Origin: Alternaria dauci
Lineage: Eukaryota > Ascomycota > Dothideomycetes > Pleosporales > Pleosporaceae
Assembly: GCF_042100115.1 (NCBI RefSeq)
Contig: NC_091277.1
Span: 1,798,001-1,862,000, forward strand
Reading direction: 5' to 3'
DNA: 64,000 bases
Position numbers and translations under genes: made by a program. Shown piece by piece: positions 42,465 through 54,289 of this stretch. Within the stretch, counting starts at the first letter, position 1; each line of letters opens with the position of its first letter. The notes beneath the pieces were generated by a model. The model had not been told where the DNA came from. It was given only the letters and a program-made list of their open reading frames with translations, and ran no database searches.

Positions 42465-44397
42465 CTACATGGGAGGACCCATGTACGCGTCGAACTGGAA
42501 GTTACTCATGTCTGTCGAGACAGGAAGATTGGGGTCGAAAAAGGCAGTGTTGTCAAACACCATGGGCTCACTCGCATGCATACTCATACCATAGTCCATG
42601 TTAAACTGGGTGGAGTCTACGGGGACTTGGTTGATCATTTGTACTGGCATGGGCATGGGGACCTGCATAGGCAGAGGTTGCTGTGATGCGGGGTAGGCAG
42701 CGGCGGCGGGGGCGACGGCGGGGACAGCAGTGTTGTCCATGTCATAAGAGGGAGTGTCGAAGGAGTTGTCAATGTGCTCGGCCGCGTCGTTGTCGGATTG
42801 GCTGCCGGGCGATTGCGGGGTGGGCTTGTTGTCGACTTCCACCTCTTTGATCCAGTTTTGCTTGAGATACTCCATGGGAGGGTGGTCTCCGCCACCGATG
42901 CCACCACGCTTCTCATCATTCTTGCCCTTCCTGCCCCTCTTGCGGGGATGGAAGTGCGCACGTCGAAGGTGGGCGGCGGCATTGTAGTACGCGCCGTACA
43001 CCTTCTTGTTACGGCAGTGCTTACAGTTGGCAAGGAACTTCTTGTCGGCTGAAGAGTCGACGCAGATGTATCCCTTCCTGCGCGAGGCATGGGCACGAGC
43101 AATGTGACGATCAAGCTCATGGGTGCCACGGAACCCATCGGGTCGCTCGTTGCAGAAGTTACACTTGATCTTTGGGTGTTGAGGACGCACATACGGTGTC
43201 TTTGACAGAACACCGACAGTCTTTGAGGATCCATCCTCTGACCTTATCCTTGTCATCTGAGCATTGGATGACGCAGACTCGATCTTATCATTGTTGTCGA
43301 TCGCCTTCGGGGCAATCTTGCGAGACGTAGCTTGCGCGACGATCTCGCGTTCGCGTTGCGATTGACGAGAGCTATTCGACGAAGATGCAGAGATCTCGCT
43401 CGAGTAGCCCTCGCTTGATTCAGCTGAAGTCGACCTCCGCATATCCTCCGCCAGGCACGACTGGTCGTTGTCGGAAGAGGCAAGTGCAGCACTTGCAGGA
43501 AGAGATGAAGAAAGGAAAGCTTCACTGGAGGAGCCAGTGAAGTTGACAAAATGAGAACCATCAGCGGACTCGCTGATGGGCTTTGAAGCGACGTCAAAGG
43601 AATAAGGAAAAGACCCATCCTCTGCGAGGATGGGCATACATGAAGAATTTGACTGATTGCGCGACATGGAAATGTTGTCAAAAAACAGAGGGTTGTAACT
43701 ACCCTGACGACTCATGTTACTAGATTGAGTAACAGGAGTCATCAGCGTTGTTGACGGCGTGCTGGGTGAAGAGACGTCCGAAGACGAGCTCCACTGCAGG
43801 TTTGGTGTCAGTTGCAACTGTTGTGAATGCTGGGGGGTGGGGAGAGAGGAGTTGTCTGGCTGGATGCAGCTGTTGACGTAGTCGCCAACGCTGTACTCGG
43901 CGATGCTGTTGTAAGCAGTCTCAGGCACCGACTGAAGCGTCGGCTGTCTCCGCATTGAAGTGTCGGGGTAGAGTGTGTAGTCTGTGTTTTGCTCTTGGGC
44001 CATTGACTGCCAGTCAGAGTAGGTCGTGTTGGAGCGCTGGAGACCGCTGGCCATGGCCGAGTCTGAGCGGTCCATGACGGGGGCGGAGCGGGTACGGTCC
44101 ATGGACTCGAAGGCGGTAGTCTGGTGCGTGTTAGAGACGAGGGACGAGGAGACCAAAAGTAGACCATACTGGGAGCTGAGCCATGTCTGACGTGGTGAAG
44201 GCCATTGAGCGTGGCACCTCGTGGGCCATGGACGGTTGCGAGGTCTGGCAGGCGGCCTGGAACCACGCGCGGTTTAGCTCGTCGTGCGAGAGATGTGCGT
44301 TGCTCAAGCAGAAGTTGCGCTTGGCCTGTTCGAGGAAGTCGACGTAGCTATTACTACTACTACTACTGCTACTGCTATTCGAAAGAGTCGCGGCCAT
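42465..44397 (-). CDS. C2H2-type zinc-finger regulator (fungal, unnamed)
   Basis: Two exons right to left, 44397-44170 and 44120-42465, joined by a 49-nt intron (GTATGG, TCTAAC, CACCAG); 627 residues. The N-terminus has a polyserine run encoded by AGT/AGC repeats, then 'YVDFLEQAKRNFCLSNAHLSHDELNRAWFQA'. A long Ser/Thr/Gln-rich middle follows. Two zinc-binding units lie near residues 390-470: 'CNFCNERPDGFRGTHELDRHIARAH' split by its ends CNFC and HIARAH, and 'CKHCRNKKVYGAYYNAAAHLRRAH' likewise CKHC and HLRRAH. A basic patch 'HPRKRGRKGK' could be a nuclear signal. The tail is Pro/Met/Ala-rich. The layout suggests a transcription factor; target genes are unknown. Confidence 0.82.
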
Positions 44398-45350
44398 GAC
44401 GTCTGAGGGGTAATGGGATGGGATGGTACGGTAGAGCAAAAATAGTGTGGTCGCGCGGCTTGTAGCGGTGTAAGAAGCAAACTGCACAATGGGACGGTGA
44501 TCAGCAACAACGGCCAGAATAGAGGGATCGTCTGTGCAGGAGGCTCTTACGGTGGGTGATGGGCGGTGATTGTCGAGCAGGAAGCAAGATTGGGGATGTT
44601 TTCTCTGGAGGATAGCGAGGCGATGAATAAGTGAGGGTGCGGGCTGAGACGGGGAGCATGTGCTTTTTAGCACCATCTCAGCGCATGGGGGGACGAGCGA
44701 TGCGCTGGCTCGTGTCAGAGGACGTCTGACGACTGCGGCCCGCGCTGAGCGGTGGACAGAGGGCCAAGCTGGGCTCAGACGGGCTATCCTCGCTGGCGAT
44801 CGATGGCCGTCGTATCGCGGTTTATTGGCCCAGAGCCGCCTGTCGCCCTCTTCATTCGCTGCCTCACTTTGCACACACGGAAACCAATGAGCCGACCCTG
44901 GCACCGCGATCCTGGGGTCTACCCTATCGTGAACCCACAACTCGGTGAAGGACCACCAGGTTTCATGCGTCCTGTCGCTTTCGGCAACCAGTGCTGTCAG
45001 TGGCAGCCGCGTCGCCCTCCCATCTTTTCCCTCTGGCGTCACGCCAATCACCCCCCCAGTCGTCCCCCGTCGTCATCGCTCAAGGGCACGCGAATCGCGG
45101 AAACGGCGGATCACCCTCAATGCTCTCGACTTCGTTAGACATGTCAGCAACACACGAGTCCAGGCTCAATGATCGTCTCCCATGCTGCCAACCGCCAGCC
45201 CATGTGTCGTGAACTACCCGTTAAGGTTGCTGTCCTCATCGCGATTACATCTTGGCACACCATCACCCACAGGTACCCAGGTACCCCAGCCTGAATCGCG
45301 TTACGTGGCTCATTTCCCACAAGGTTTGATTGATTCAATCTATGCTGTTG
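44398..45350. other. Intergenic: C2H2-gene promoter (about 0.95 kb)
   Basis: This is the upstream region of the C2H2 gene and the 3' flank of the 493-aa gene. Minus-strand frames run open through much of it but lack an ATG in good context and family motifs, so I read it as a long leader and promoter. Confidence 0.45.
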
Positions 45351-46832
45351 CTAACTTGGCCGCGAACTTTCCATTGCCTGTCCCCAAGTCCCAGGCGACT
45401 TGAGGAAGGCTGTGCCAGGAAGGCCTGGCGACAGCAGGAGTCCTCTCAGCCTGCTGCGCTTGCGTTTCTCTGGCGCATGCATCGAAACCGTAGATGACGC
45501 CGACGAGAACTTGGACTTCAATCCTTCCCGCGGAGCACTCTGTGCCACACGAGGGCACATTGGCCCTGTCTCCTCCACGCTGCAAACGCTGCTCTTGCGC
45601 GCCGCCATGTCCTCCTCCTCCACCTCTTCATCCATGTCGTCGCTCATGACTAGACCTTCCCGTGACCAGTACTGGTCAAAAGTCAATTCACTAACCTCGC
45701 CAACCACGCCAAACTCCTCAAAAAACATGACTATGCCATCCAGCCCGAGCGTGTCCGATATTCGCCTTCCTAGTGAGTCTAGCTTGGTGTCAAACGTAAA
45801 TGGATCAAGCCTTGCGACAGAGTCTCTCCGGAGCTTAGCTGGATGTGCTGCCAGCATAATCGCTCCGGGTAGATAAACTATCCGCCTTTCAGCCGCGTCA
45901 ACGTCAACGTTCTTGTGTTTGCGCTTTAGCGTATGGCGGTCTTGTACGTTTGCGCGTGCAGACAGAGGCGAGTGAATTTTGTGATCAAGCACCGTCTTGA
46001 TCGACCTGACCGATTTTCGGCTCCACGAGCGAGATGAGCGTGGACTACCCAAAGTTTCACTCGTCGCAAGCTCGTCCGGTACCGCGTAACACTCTCGTGG
46101 TGTTGACAGCATCGAGCTTGGCGAGGTAGGCAATCTCTTTGACTCATAGTCTGCCAGAGCTGTGTTTAGCGTTCTGAGCTGCTTCTGTTTCAAGGTTTCC
46201 TGTACTCGTGCTTTATTGGAGAGAGGTCCGGGATGATGCTGACCTCCAGGCAACATGGCCTCATGATCCTGGCACGGTGGTTTTGGCAATGCCTTGCGCG
46301 GTCCCAGTCGCTCGCCGCTAGAGGCTTCTCTGATATCCAAACAGTTCGTGAACCTGTCATGCGGCTTTGGTTGCCCTCTTCTGATCGTTCTCGTATATGT
46401 CAGCCTTGCACTGATGGCTCGTCGCGGTTCAAGTGATGGCACGACGAATGCGTCCAAGGCGCCAGGAGGTGCCGTATATGATTTCTTTCGCAATCGAGAT
46501 TGATCCTTGACATGGACATCGTTGCTGAAGCTTCCACTCCACCGTCTGAGATCTTCATTGAGCGGCGGCGACGTTATTCTGATCGTTGGTGTCTCCGGTG
46601 ACTCTGGTTGCTGCTGTGACAGTGGCGATCTCGGAGGTGTCCGTAGCTGCGGTGTGGTATCGTCGTCATCATGCTCCGCTTCGTCTTCAGAGCTAGAGGC
46701 AGAGTAAACCATCATAGTCCAAAGACCGTCAAGCATACTCGTGCTGATTTCGCTAGTAGGGCGACCTGCAAAGTTTGCAGACGGCAGCATCTCGACTGGC
46801 ATGTCATAGTAATCCTCTGCAGCGTGTTCCAT
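45351..46832 (-). CDS. Hypothetical 493-residue protein, single exon
   Basis: One uninterrupted frame from ATG 46832. I do not recognise the family. The first 60 residues are acidic ('SASSSEDEAEHDDDDTTP'), and the middle is Arg/Ser/Pro-rich and probably disordered. A more structured part lies at about 330-400 ('RRIVYLPGAIMLAAHPAKLRRDSVARLDPF', 'LGLDGIVMFFEEFGVVGEVSELTFDQYWSREGLV'). The C-terminus is basic with 'PEKRKRSRLRGLLLSPG', a possible nuclear signal. There is no signal peptide or membrane span. Codon use and sustained length argue that it is real. It is probably limited to related fungi. Confidence 0.7.
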   Translation of the reverse strand: MEHAAEDYYDMPVEMLPSANFAGRPTSEISTSMLDGLWTMMVYSASSSEDEAEHDDDDTTPQLRTPPRSPLSQQQPESPETPTIRITSPPLNEDLRRWSGSFSNDVHVKDQSRLRKKSYTAPPGALDAFVVPSLEPRRAISARLTYTRTIRRGQPKPHDRFTNCLDIREASSGERLGPRKALPKPPCQDHEAMLPGGQHHPGPLSNKARVQETLKQKQLRTLNTALADYESKRLPTSPSSMLSTPRECYAVPDELATSETLGSPRSSRSWSRKSVRSIKTVLDHKIHSPLSARANVQDRHTLKRKHKNVDVDAAERRIVYLPGAIMLAAHPAKLRRDSVARLDPFTFDTKLDSLGRRISDTLGLDGIVMFFEEFGVVGEVSELTFDQYWSREGLVMSDDMDEEVEEEDMAARKSSVCSVEETGPMCPRVAQSAPREGLKSKFSSASSTVSMHAPEKRKRSRLRGLLLSPGLPGTAFLKSPGTWGQAMESSRPS

Positions 46833-47744
46833 CGTGAAAAGAATATAGTAGATGAGTGTAGCGGCGATTACTCAAATGCACACGCATGTATGAAGCATGG
46901 CAACTGCAGCGCTGCTTAAAGTCTCTCTTTGTCTACCCATGGCTACACTGATGTTGTTGTTGCACAGACGAACACGCGCATGCATTCCAATATTTTGGTA
47001 GACAAAGGAAGCCTTGGAGATACCCGACCGAGGCGAAGCACGAACAGTTACCTAGACAGGAACTACTCTATCCACACATGTTAAGCCATCGGTCCCGGAT
47101 TTGAGGAGGATTGCTTACATTGGGTGCAGGCTCACGGCGTACGGCCGTCTTGTACCACCCCTTGCATATGCGCAGTTGCTGAGCCTCATCAGCCCAACCA
47201 AAGACAGCGTCCATACTCGGGGTATCTCTAATTTTTGTATTGTCTATTTCTAGATGTCCTGCATACATACGCGCTTATGCTATTCGAATACTCCCGTAGA
47301 GGCTGCCTGCTGCATGTATCGTGGACATGGCCAAAGATCATGATGCTTTGCTCGAAGTGACGTTTTGCACCTGTTTGCGCACTGCATATTCTCAATACAT
47401 CTACCTCAGATCTTGTTTAGAGGCTCACACGTACTTCTAACCAGGATGATCCTTTGGAACCTATTCCGAATCGTTCCCCGTTTCCGAGGAAGTTTGTCTG
47501 ACATGCAATCCAGAAACTCGAGACGACCGGATTGTGTACCTAGCTATCGAAACACACCATGATAGTCTTAGAAATGTGCACATCTTAGCAATGAGGCTGT
47601 TCATTCAAGGAGGAATGGTCATTGATAGTATTTATTTGTACAGGTCGTCCTAGTTATTCATGTATTACTACCACTCTCTGGCATTAGATGTGCTTTGCCA
47701 TCAAAGTTAAACTTTTCCTAAACCGAAAAGTTGCCGTCCCAAAC
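46833..47744. other. Intergenic with one weak small-gene candidate
   Basis: About 0.9 kb between two minus-strand genes. It holds the promoter of the 493-aa gene and the 3' flank of the NAD(P)H-hydrate dehydratase gene. A possible two-exon mini-gene is listed separately. Confidence 0.4.
46933..47214 (-). CDS. Possible two-exon small gene, 76 residues (weak)
   Basis: Exon 1 would be 47214-47119 (MDAVFGWADEAQQLR..., 32 codons), ending at a strong GTAAGC donor. A 51-nt intron with CTTAAC and GGATAG would lead to exon 2, 47067-46933. The second exon encodes a Cys-rich end with seven cysteines. Intron length and signals match the window's other genes, and that is the only support. There is no known family and no signal peptide. 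It could equally be chance within a promoter region. Confidence 0.2.
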
Positions 47745-48826
47745 TTACAAGTTAGGAGTCTCCTCCCTCTCACCGATGACATTTAGGAAAGCGGTGTGCA
47801 CATGTTCAGTCAAGTCGCTCGCTTGTAGCGACCTGCCCTTCTCCTTGAATGCAAGCTTCGAGCACTCCCTGGTAATACATGATCCGCCGTACGCCGCAAG
47901 AGCAAGTGTCTCGCTCCTCGACATCTCGGTCCCGATATCCCAGATCTTGTCGTGGTATGCTTTCCTGTACGCCAACAAGGTCGCCAGACTGCCAGTAAGA
48001 GTGTCACCTTGGCCACCAGAGCGCTTCAGACCACCCTCACCCTCAGATACGAGAGTGTGCGAGCCGTTGGATATGTAGTCCTTGGAGCCCTTCTGGATGA
48101 TGGTGACGCCGCCGAAAGCCTTTGACAACTTGGCGCAGAGCTCTGAAGGATCGCCTTCGTTGACATCTACACCTTTGGCCTTGGCTAGCCTTCCGAACTC
48201 AACAACGTTGGGTGTGAGAATGCACTCGGTGCAGCCATCCACGAGTTCCGGCCTTGTCTGCGCAAGGTAGAGACCGTCTGCGTCCAGCACGAACGGAATA
48301 CCCTGTTTCCTCGCCTCCTGGATAACCTCTGCGCAAGTGTTTTGCATGAGCTCATCGCGACCAAGGCCAGGGCCAATGACGATGACGTGTAGGCGTGATA
48401 GCATGGAAACTACTTCTGAGGTGACGCTGTCTGCGCTTTCCGACTTTGCGAGGTTCTTCGATTGACGCATGTATGGGTGCACCATAAGATTGGGGGAGTA
48501 GGTCTTGATCACCGCACCGGCACCGGGCTCGCAAATTACGTGGGACTGTAGGAAGGTGAGCAAGTTGTTTGTTCCGAAGGCATATGCATGTTCTTACCAT
48601 GTCACAGCCTAGCTTCGCGGATGCCATGGCAGAGAAGTAAGGTGCACCGGTGTAGTCTTCGCTACCACCAATGACAGCTACGCGGCCCAATTGACCTGTG
48701 CAGGTGAATTAGACTCTTCTTCGCTGAATATCGTCACATCTTCGTACCCTTGTGAAAGCTTTCAAGCATGGGCGGTACCATGTTGTAGACCTTCTTGAGG
48801 AGGTCTTTCCTAGTTGCGCTGGCCAT
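47745..48826 (-). CDS. ATP-dependent (S)-NAD(P)H-hydrate dehydratase
   Basis: Three exons right to left: 48826-48748, 48695-48598, 48545-47745; 325 residues. The enzyme repairs hydrated NADH and NADPH (NADHX, NADPHX) using ATP; yeast YKL151C and animal NAXD/CARKD are homologues. Ribokinase-fold motifs are in order: '[16 protein letters not shown]' near residue 33, '[13 protein letters not shown]', '[10 protein letters not shown]', '[13 protein letters not shown]', and the catalytic '[16 protein letters not shown]'. The join '[14 protein letters not shown]' restores a conserved block. Length matches the family (about 330). There is no clear mitochondrial presequence, so a cytosolic location is likely. 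Confidence 0.94.
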
Positions 48827-49449
48827 CTTGATACTGTTCGAGGAATCGGTTGCTGTATGGAGTGTGGCTTTTTTGAAGAGTGTATGATTCTTGGGTGTTG
48901 TTGAGTGCTGTGATGAGCTTTCCGGGTCTTTGGTTTTGTTGTGAGCTCAACGCGAACAGTACGTCATAATGATAGCGGGGCCATGATGGGGCTGCTCCAC
49001 GCGATGCGCGCCACAGGATGCAATGATGTAGACGCGCGGACAACCGAGACAGGAGAAGTCACCAAACAAAGTGGATGTGGAGTACGACAGCGAGATGATG
49101 GTAAGGTAGTTTCAATTGTTTTCGGATTGCTAAAACAGTCTTTTACTTCGCCAAACCTACACTCTTCTTCGAGAACCCATGAAAGAGGACGCATTTCGCA
49201 AATGTGAGCCCGTGTCTCCTCGTCAGACCCCACTAACCATGCTATTCTAGCATTATATATACAAGGACGGCAAAATCGCTCAAAACAAGCTGGTGCGCGC
49301 TGGCCGACGCGCTTCGCTAAGGCCTGCCCAGACAAACCAGCGAGACCCGTTACGCTTCAGTATTGCAGTCAAGCCACTGTGGGACGAATGGCTGCTGAAA
49401 AGCCAGAGAGTGGAGGTAACTCTCCGCTCATTGCTCAGACGCATTGCAT
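48827..49449. other. Intergenic: promoter of the dehydratase gene, 3' flank of the PWWP gene
   Basis: About 0.6 kb. On the plus strand a splice-like pair (AAAT/GTGAGC near 49200; CTAACC...TTCTAG at about 49250) could join open frames into 49250-49452. They have no motif and would run antisense into the PWWP gene's 3' end, so they are not called. Confidence 0.4.
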
Positions 49450-51394
49450 CTAGGCGGACGCAGTCTCCGTAGTTGCAGCTGCTGCCTCGGGCTCAGCTGC
49501 CTTATCAGCACCATCAGCACCATCTCCGCTATTCTCAGCCTCCGCTTGCGCTGCGGGTGCGTCCTTGATGACATCCTTGTCGGCTTCTGACATGTGCACA
49601 TCGTCATCCTCTCCGGCAGTCTTCGTGACAGCAGCTTCAGTGGTAGTGTCGTTGATCTTCAGTCCCTCTGTGGCCTTCTCGACAGAGTGCGCCTCGTCCT
49701 TAGCAGACTCGGACTTCTCCCGCTCTTCGCTCTTGGCGCCGTTGGTAGCAGCTGGCTCCGACTCAGAAGCCAGAGCGCCACTCCACTTGTTAAGTAGATC
49801 AGCGGAGCGCTTCTTGAAGTTTAACTCTCCCTCCATTGGGATAGTTTCAAGCTTCATGATCGCCCTCAGGACCTTATGAACCTTGGTCTTCTTGATTACT
49901 TCGGCCTCTAGGTCCTCATGGGCTTCTAGCTGCGTTAAGTATTCGGACATGCTCGCCATATCTTCATCCTTGGGTGCCTGGTCGCGCGAGAGGAAGCCCT
50001 TTTGCAAGCGATGGCGGAGGTACAGAACCTGTTTCTCGCGCTTCAGTAGTCGCTCCTCCTCGGTCATAGGTGGCTCCTCTGGGATTGGGTCTGCAACTTC
50101 CTCGCTCGACTTCTTCTTGGTCTTGGGTTCCTTCTTTGGTTTCGCTGCCGATGCATCCTTTGGTGTCTTCGTGGTTAGCTTGAGCTTGGTCTTGGGGGTC
50201 TTTGCAGCCTATGAAAGAATTAACGGATGTCAAACAATCGAGGGTCGTGACTCATACCTTCTCGTTCTCGCCATCGCTCTCATCACCCTTCTTGCGCTTC
50301 TTGGTGGCCTTTGCCTTCTTAGCTGAAGGAGCGGCCTCGTCAGCGTCTCCCATCTCAACATCTTCTGAGTCCTCGGGGGCTGTGCTCTTGCGCTTGGCAG
50401 CCTTTTCGGCCTTTGCCTGCTTCTTCTGATCCTTTTGCTCCTGGTCTTCCTGCATCGCCGATTCGTGAGCAGTCAACATCTCCTTGAAGTGTGCCAGATC
50501 ATGACCTTCAGCGGCAACCTGGTACGCTTCCCAGAGTTGTTTGTTCCTCTTCCCTTGATTGCCGGACTCCACATCCTTCTTGACCTCTTCAATGTCGAAT
50601 GGCAACAAATCAGTGTTTACTTGCCATGCAAATTCGTTGGTGCCCAAGAACATGATTGGGTATCTTCTGTCTTTGGCGTTTTTGCCGCCCTCGAGAAAGT
50701 CCTCGCGGTATGTGCCGTCGATGCGCCTAGCACTGACAGGACGCTTGCTGAGGAGCGATTCCGGGAGCATCTCCTCGTCGCAAACAATGACTGGCCATGG
50801 CTGGTAACCGCGCATGGCGACCATGAACATATCACCAGGAGACACGTCTAGACGCAGCTTGACTTCCTTCTTTCCCTTCTTGGCCGGTGTCTTCTTCTTA
50901 TGCTCGGGCACACCTGCGCCAGACTTGCGCTTGCCATTGGTAGCCTTCTTTGGTGCTGGGGTGCCATTCGTTGCTGGCGCGTCGGAGGCAGGAGCGGCAT
51001 CTGGAATAGTGGGTCAGCATGCGAACGCGACGTATAGACAATGTACACGGAGCCCGGAACTTGCAGAGAAGCCTGGCTGCACTTACCAGCGTCATCGCTA
51101 GCTGCAGATGGCTCTGCTTGCGCGTCAGCAGTGGCCTCCTCCTTCACAGCATCGTCCTTTTGCGCGCTGTCGTCTTTGGAAACTGATCCACGGTCGCGTT
51201 AGCTAATGTCTCTTTGGTTGTTTGCGCACAAGTAAGTCGTTACCTTCGGCGACGCCTGAGGTGGCTATGACGCCGTCCTCAGCCGGCTTTGCCTCAGCAA
51301 CAGCAGGCTCCGCTACAGCGTCTGTGGAACGCGTCGGCTCGTCGACAGTGTTCGTGGCATCCGCAGACACGGGTGGTTTGGCTTCCTCGGCCAT
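49450..51394 (-). CDS. PWWP-domain chromatin protein (Ioc4/Pdp-like)
   Basis: Four exons right to left: 51394-51244, 51182-51087, 51000-50258, 50208-49450; 582 residues. After an acidic, Ala/Glu-rich start and a Lys-rich stretch, the PWWP domain begins near 136: 'SPGDMFMVAMRGYQPWPVIV', with the motif as YQPWP at 148-152. PWWP domains bind methylated H3K36 and DNA. A Lys/Glu-rich coiled part and a second helical domain (about 345-430, 'LLKREKQVLYLRHRLQKGFL') follow. That helical domain resembles the TFIIS N-terminal/LEDGF-type bundle. The end is acidic. Yeast Ioc4 (ISW1b) and fission-yeast Pdp proteins share this order, but the exact complex here is not known. Confidence 0.83.
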
Positions 51395-54289
51395 TGTGCG
51401 AGTCGAGCTCACGCTTGTACGATGTCGTGTCGACGCGTAAGAGAGGCGCAGATTCGCGAATTACCTCTTCGGTGTGTTGGGGGCGATGGCTATACCGCGT
51501 GATTGATGGTCGACCAGGCTGATCGATGGTGCGCGGTGGGTGAGGTGGTTGGGTTGTATTGTGGTGGTGTGGGGAGGGCGAAGAAGAGATCGGAGACGCA
51601 ACTCTTGAACTTTCCAGCAACGCCAGGCGTAACACGTGACGTTCTTCAGCCAGCACGCACCACGCGGGCTACCGTGTTTGGAGAAGTTTGAGGTAATTCC
51701 TTGTCGCTCGTACAGGCACCAGTGAGGACTTGGTAGTGTTGCAGCAAGTGTGACGTGTTTGCTGGGTGGTGGAAGGAATTCGCGCGATGCGATGACTTGG
51801 GTCCGTGCAGGAGTACAGCCCTGAGAGCAGCCGCGCCTCCGGCCAAGCAAACCCACCGTTCTGATACTTGTGCACGACGCTTGGAGATGATGCGCAAGTG
51901 ATGGTCTCCCCTCGTCGGCGCAGCTCTTTCGCTGGTGTCCTTGTTGTCTTGTTGGGCTGGAGTGAGCGCTTGAGCGGTCGATCGGTTCTGACTGCCAGAG
52001 GCTGTAGACGAAGCTGTCGAGGTAAGAGCGCAAACTGTCGGTAGGAGCGACACGCGCCGAGATGACACTTCCTGGCTCTTTCTTGTCTTGTCAAGTCTGT
52101 ACACTTGCTGTTAGCCGATGGCACTCGTGCTGTGAGGACGATAAGACGGGAGTAGCTAGGTTGCGTGGCACCAAGTCAGAACGCTGAGCTGCGGGGTCTC
52201 GGACTTGGTCAGGTAGGCTTGTCAGGGTATTTTTGCATTTCGGCTACTACTAAAATCCGTCAGCTTAAATACGACTGGTGTTGGAGACAACAAAGAAACA
52301 CTCACCATAATCTAGCATGCTCTGCCAGTGATCCGGATTCTATCCGGAAGACAAAGCGCGCTGCACTCACAGACCTATTGTCCCTGTATCATAACGGCCC
52401 CTCTCCTGCGCAGCCAAACCTCGTTGCAGATTTTACTGTTATCTTGTCCGAGTGGCACAAGCAGCCCATTCGCGGTTGAATCAGTATGAGAGTTTGATGT
52501 ATCTGCCTCAACCGTATTTGCAACGCTCTCTCCAAAGTGCACAACGACGAGCCTACCGTTTGAAAGGCGAAGCCAGTTGAATTTTACTCTTAGGGATACC
52601 ACACTGTAGTTTGTATCGATTGTCTGATGTGTGTAGGCTCACTGGCTCTTTTGGGTAAAATCCCAACAATCTGGAACGTTCGTACAGTTAGCTAAACGCT
52701 TGTAACATGATTGCTTTTGGGCCAGCTTGAATAAGTCCTCCGCTTTACAGAGATCGCTCACGTTCCGTCTCTTCGTTTCGGTCGTTGGTATGCTTCGCCC
52801 AGAGAAGCAAAGAGTGCTCAGGAATGAAGGTCTGCCTGCACACGACATAGTGCACAACGAATGTTGTGAGAGGATCTTAGAGATACGAACTGCAGAGGAG
52901 GTGTGCAGAGGAGTGCACATCTACTACCACCCCGCACACGGATCTATGAGCGCAACAACAGGCATACGTGAGGAGCACGATTTCGGCCTCGGCAGCCATA
53001 TCCAGAGCTACGTTATAGGATCTAGTTTTGGCCGTGGCTCCGTGATAACTAGTATGCCTTATCAATGCTGGATTGCCAAGGTATGTCCGTCCCACGTTGG
53101 ATGTACTTCAACGGAGGACACAGAATCGATCATATCCTTAGGCAGAACTGAACATGGGGCTTCCAAACTGAAAGCTGACCCGGGTTATCACGGTCCGAAA
53201 CAGGGGGTTTCCGTATCCGCGTTGACTATCGATAAGCCTGACCTGCGTCTTCCATCTCTTGCCAACCGTTCGCTGCAGAGGCGCGCTCGCTTGTCACATG
53301 TACTTGTAGGCTCCAACTCGACCGAGGATCTCGTTGTCCAGTTTCGTGGGAGCATTGCATATAGCGAAGTGTTGTCGCGATTCTCTTTCGCACTGTCAAA
53401 TCGCCAGTACTAGTGTTGTGCAAATACATGGAGAGGTCGCAGAAAGTCTTGGTGCACCAGGCTTTCCGATGTGGTGTGCGGTAGTCATGGTTGATGCTGC
53501 GGCCTTTGCACGTGGAATGATTGGGAAAAGCTCATCCAGAGCTGCTTCTGTAGAGCCAAGGGATGGGGGCCGAAACCAGGCCCTTCTCAAGACCTCAAAG
53601 TCCCAGATGTAATGTATGCATATTTGTCAATGTATCTGTCCGAGTCGGTTGCTTGTATGACGCATGGGATAGTCGTTCGTTCGGCCGGTGTACGTAGGCG
53701 AGCGAGGGGCAGTGGTGCGTCAATAGTGCCATCGTGTCGTCGTGGTGGGGTAGATGATTGTGAGGAGTGCAAAACTGCTATCCCATGTCTGCGTATGGGG
53801 CATGCGTGATATTCTTCGGCCGGCGATGTGAGGATGTTGATGGTGTTCGAGGCGGGCGGCTCCCACGAGCGACCTGTGGTTGTCGCTAGTGGTCCGGCCA
53901 TCACGTGTATTGTTAAGCGCTGCAAAACCATCCCTGAGCATAATCAGAGAAACGCTGTATGTATTTCGTCTTGGTCGTGGAGATTAAATGGCCACAGTTG
54001 GGATATCTGGGAAGAAACGCAACAATTGAGGTTCTAGACGCGGCGTGAATGCATGCACTTGGGATACGTGCTTCGGCAGACTTGCGCAGGTGCACTCAGG
54101 CCGCCTAGAACCGCTGTCATACGTTCTGAAACAGGAACGTACGGGACACTGCAAAAGCCCTACCCGCTCAAGCCCGGTTCGCGCTTACCTAGTGCAAGGG
54201 AATCGTGGACCCAGAGATCTGCATCCCTAGCTTTCGTCACAGAACAGAAAGCTGCGCAACAAAGCATCCCCGCCATCCACACCAGAATC
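51395..54289. other. 2.9-kb region with no recognised gene
   Basis: The left 0.8 kb should be the PWWP gene's promoter. Beyond it I see only isolated ORFs. The longest (52787-53413, +, about 208 codons from the first ATG, 228 from a TTG) has random-looking composition, no motif and no splice partners. It is a weak orphan candidate at best. Confidence 0.4.

Noticed and set aside
42635..43234. 199-codon minus-strand ORF inside the C2H2 gene
   Set aside because: It is the wrong frame of the zinc-finger gene. The called frame carries paired Cys and His residues in the correct spacing.
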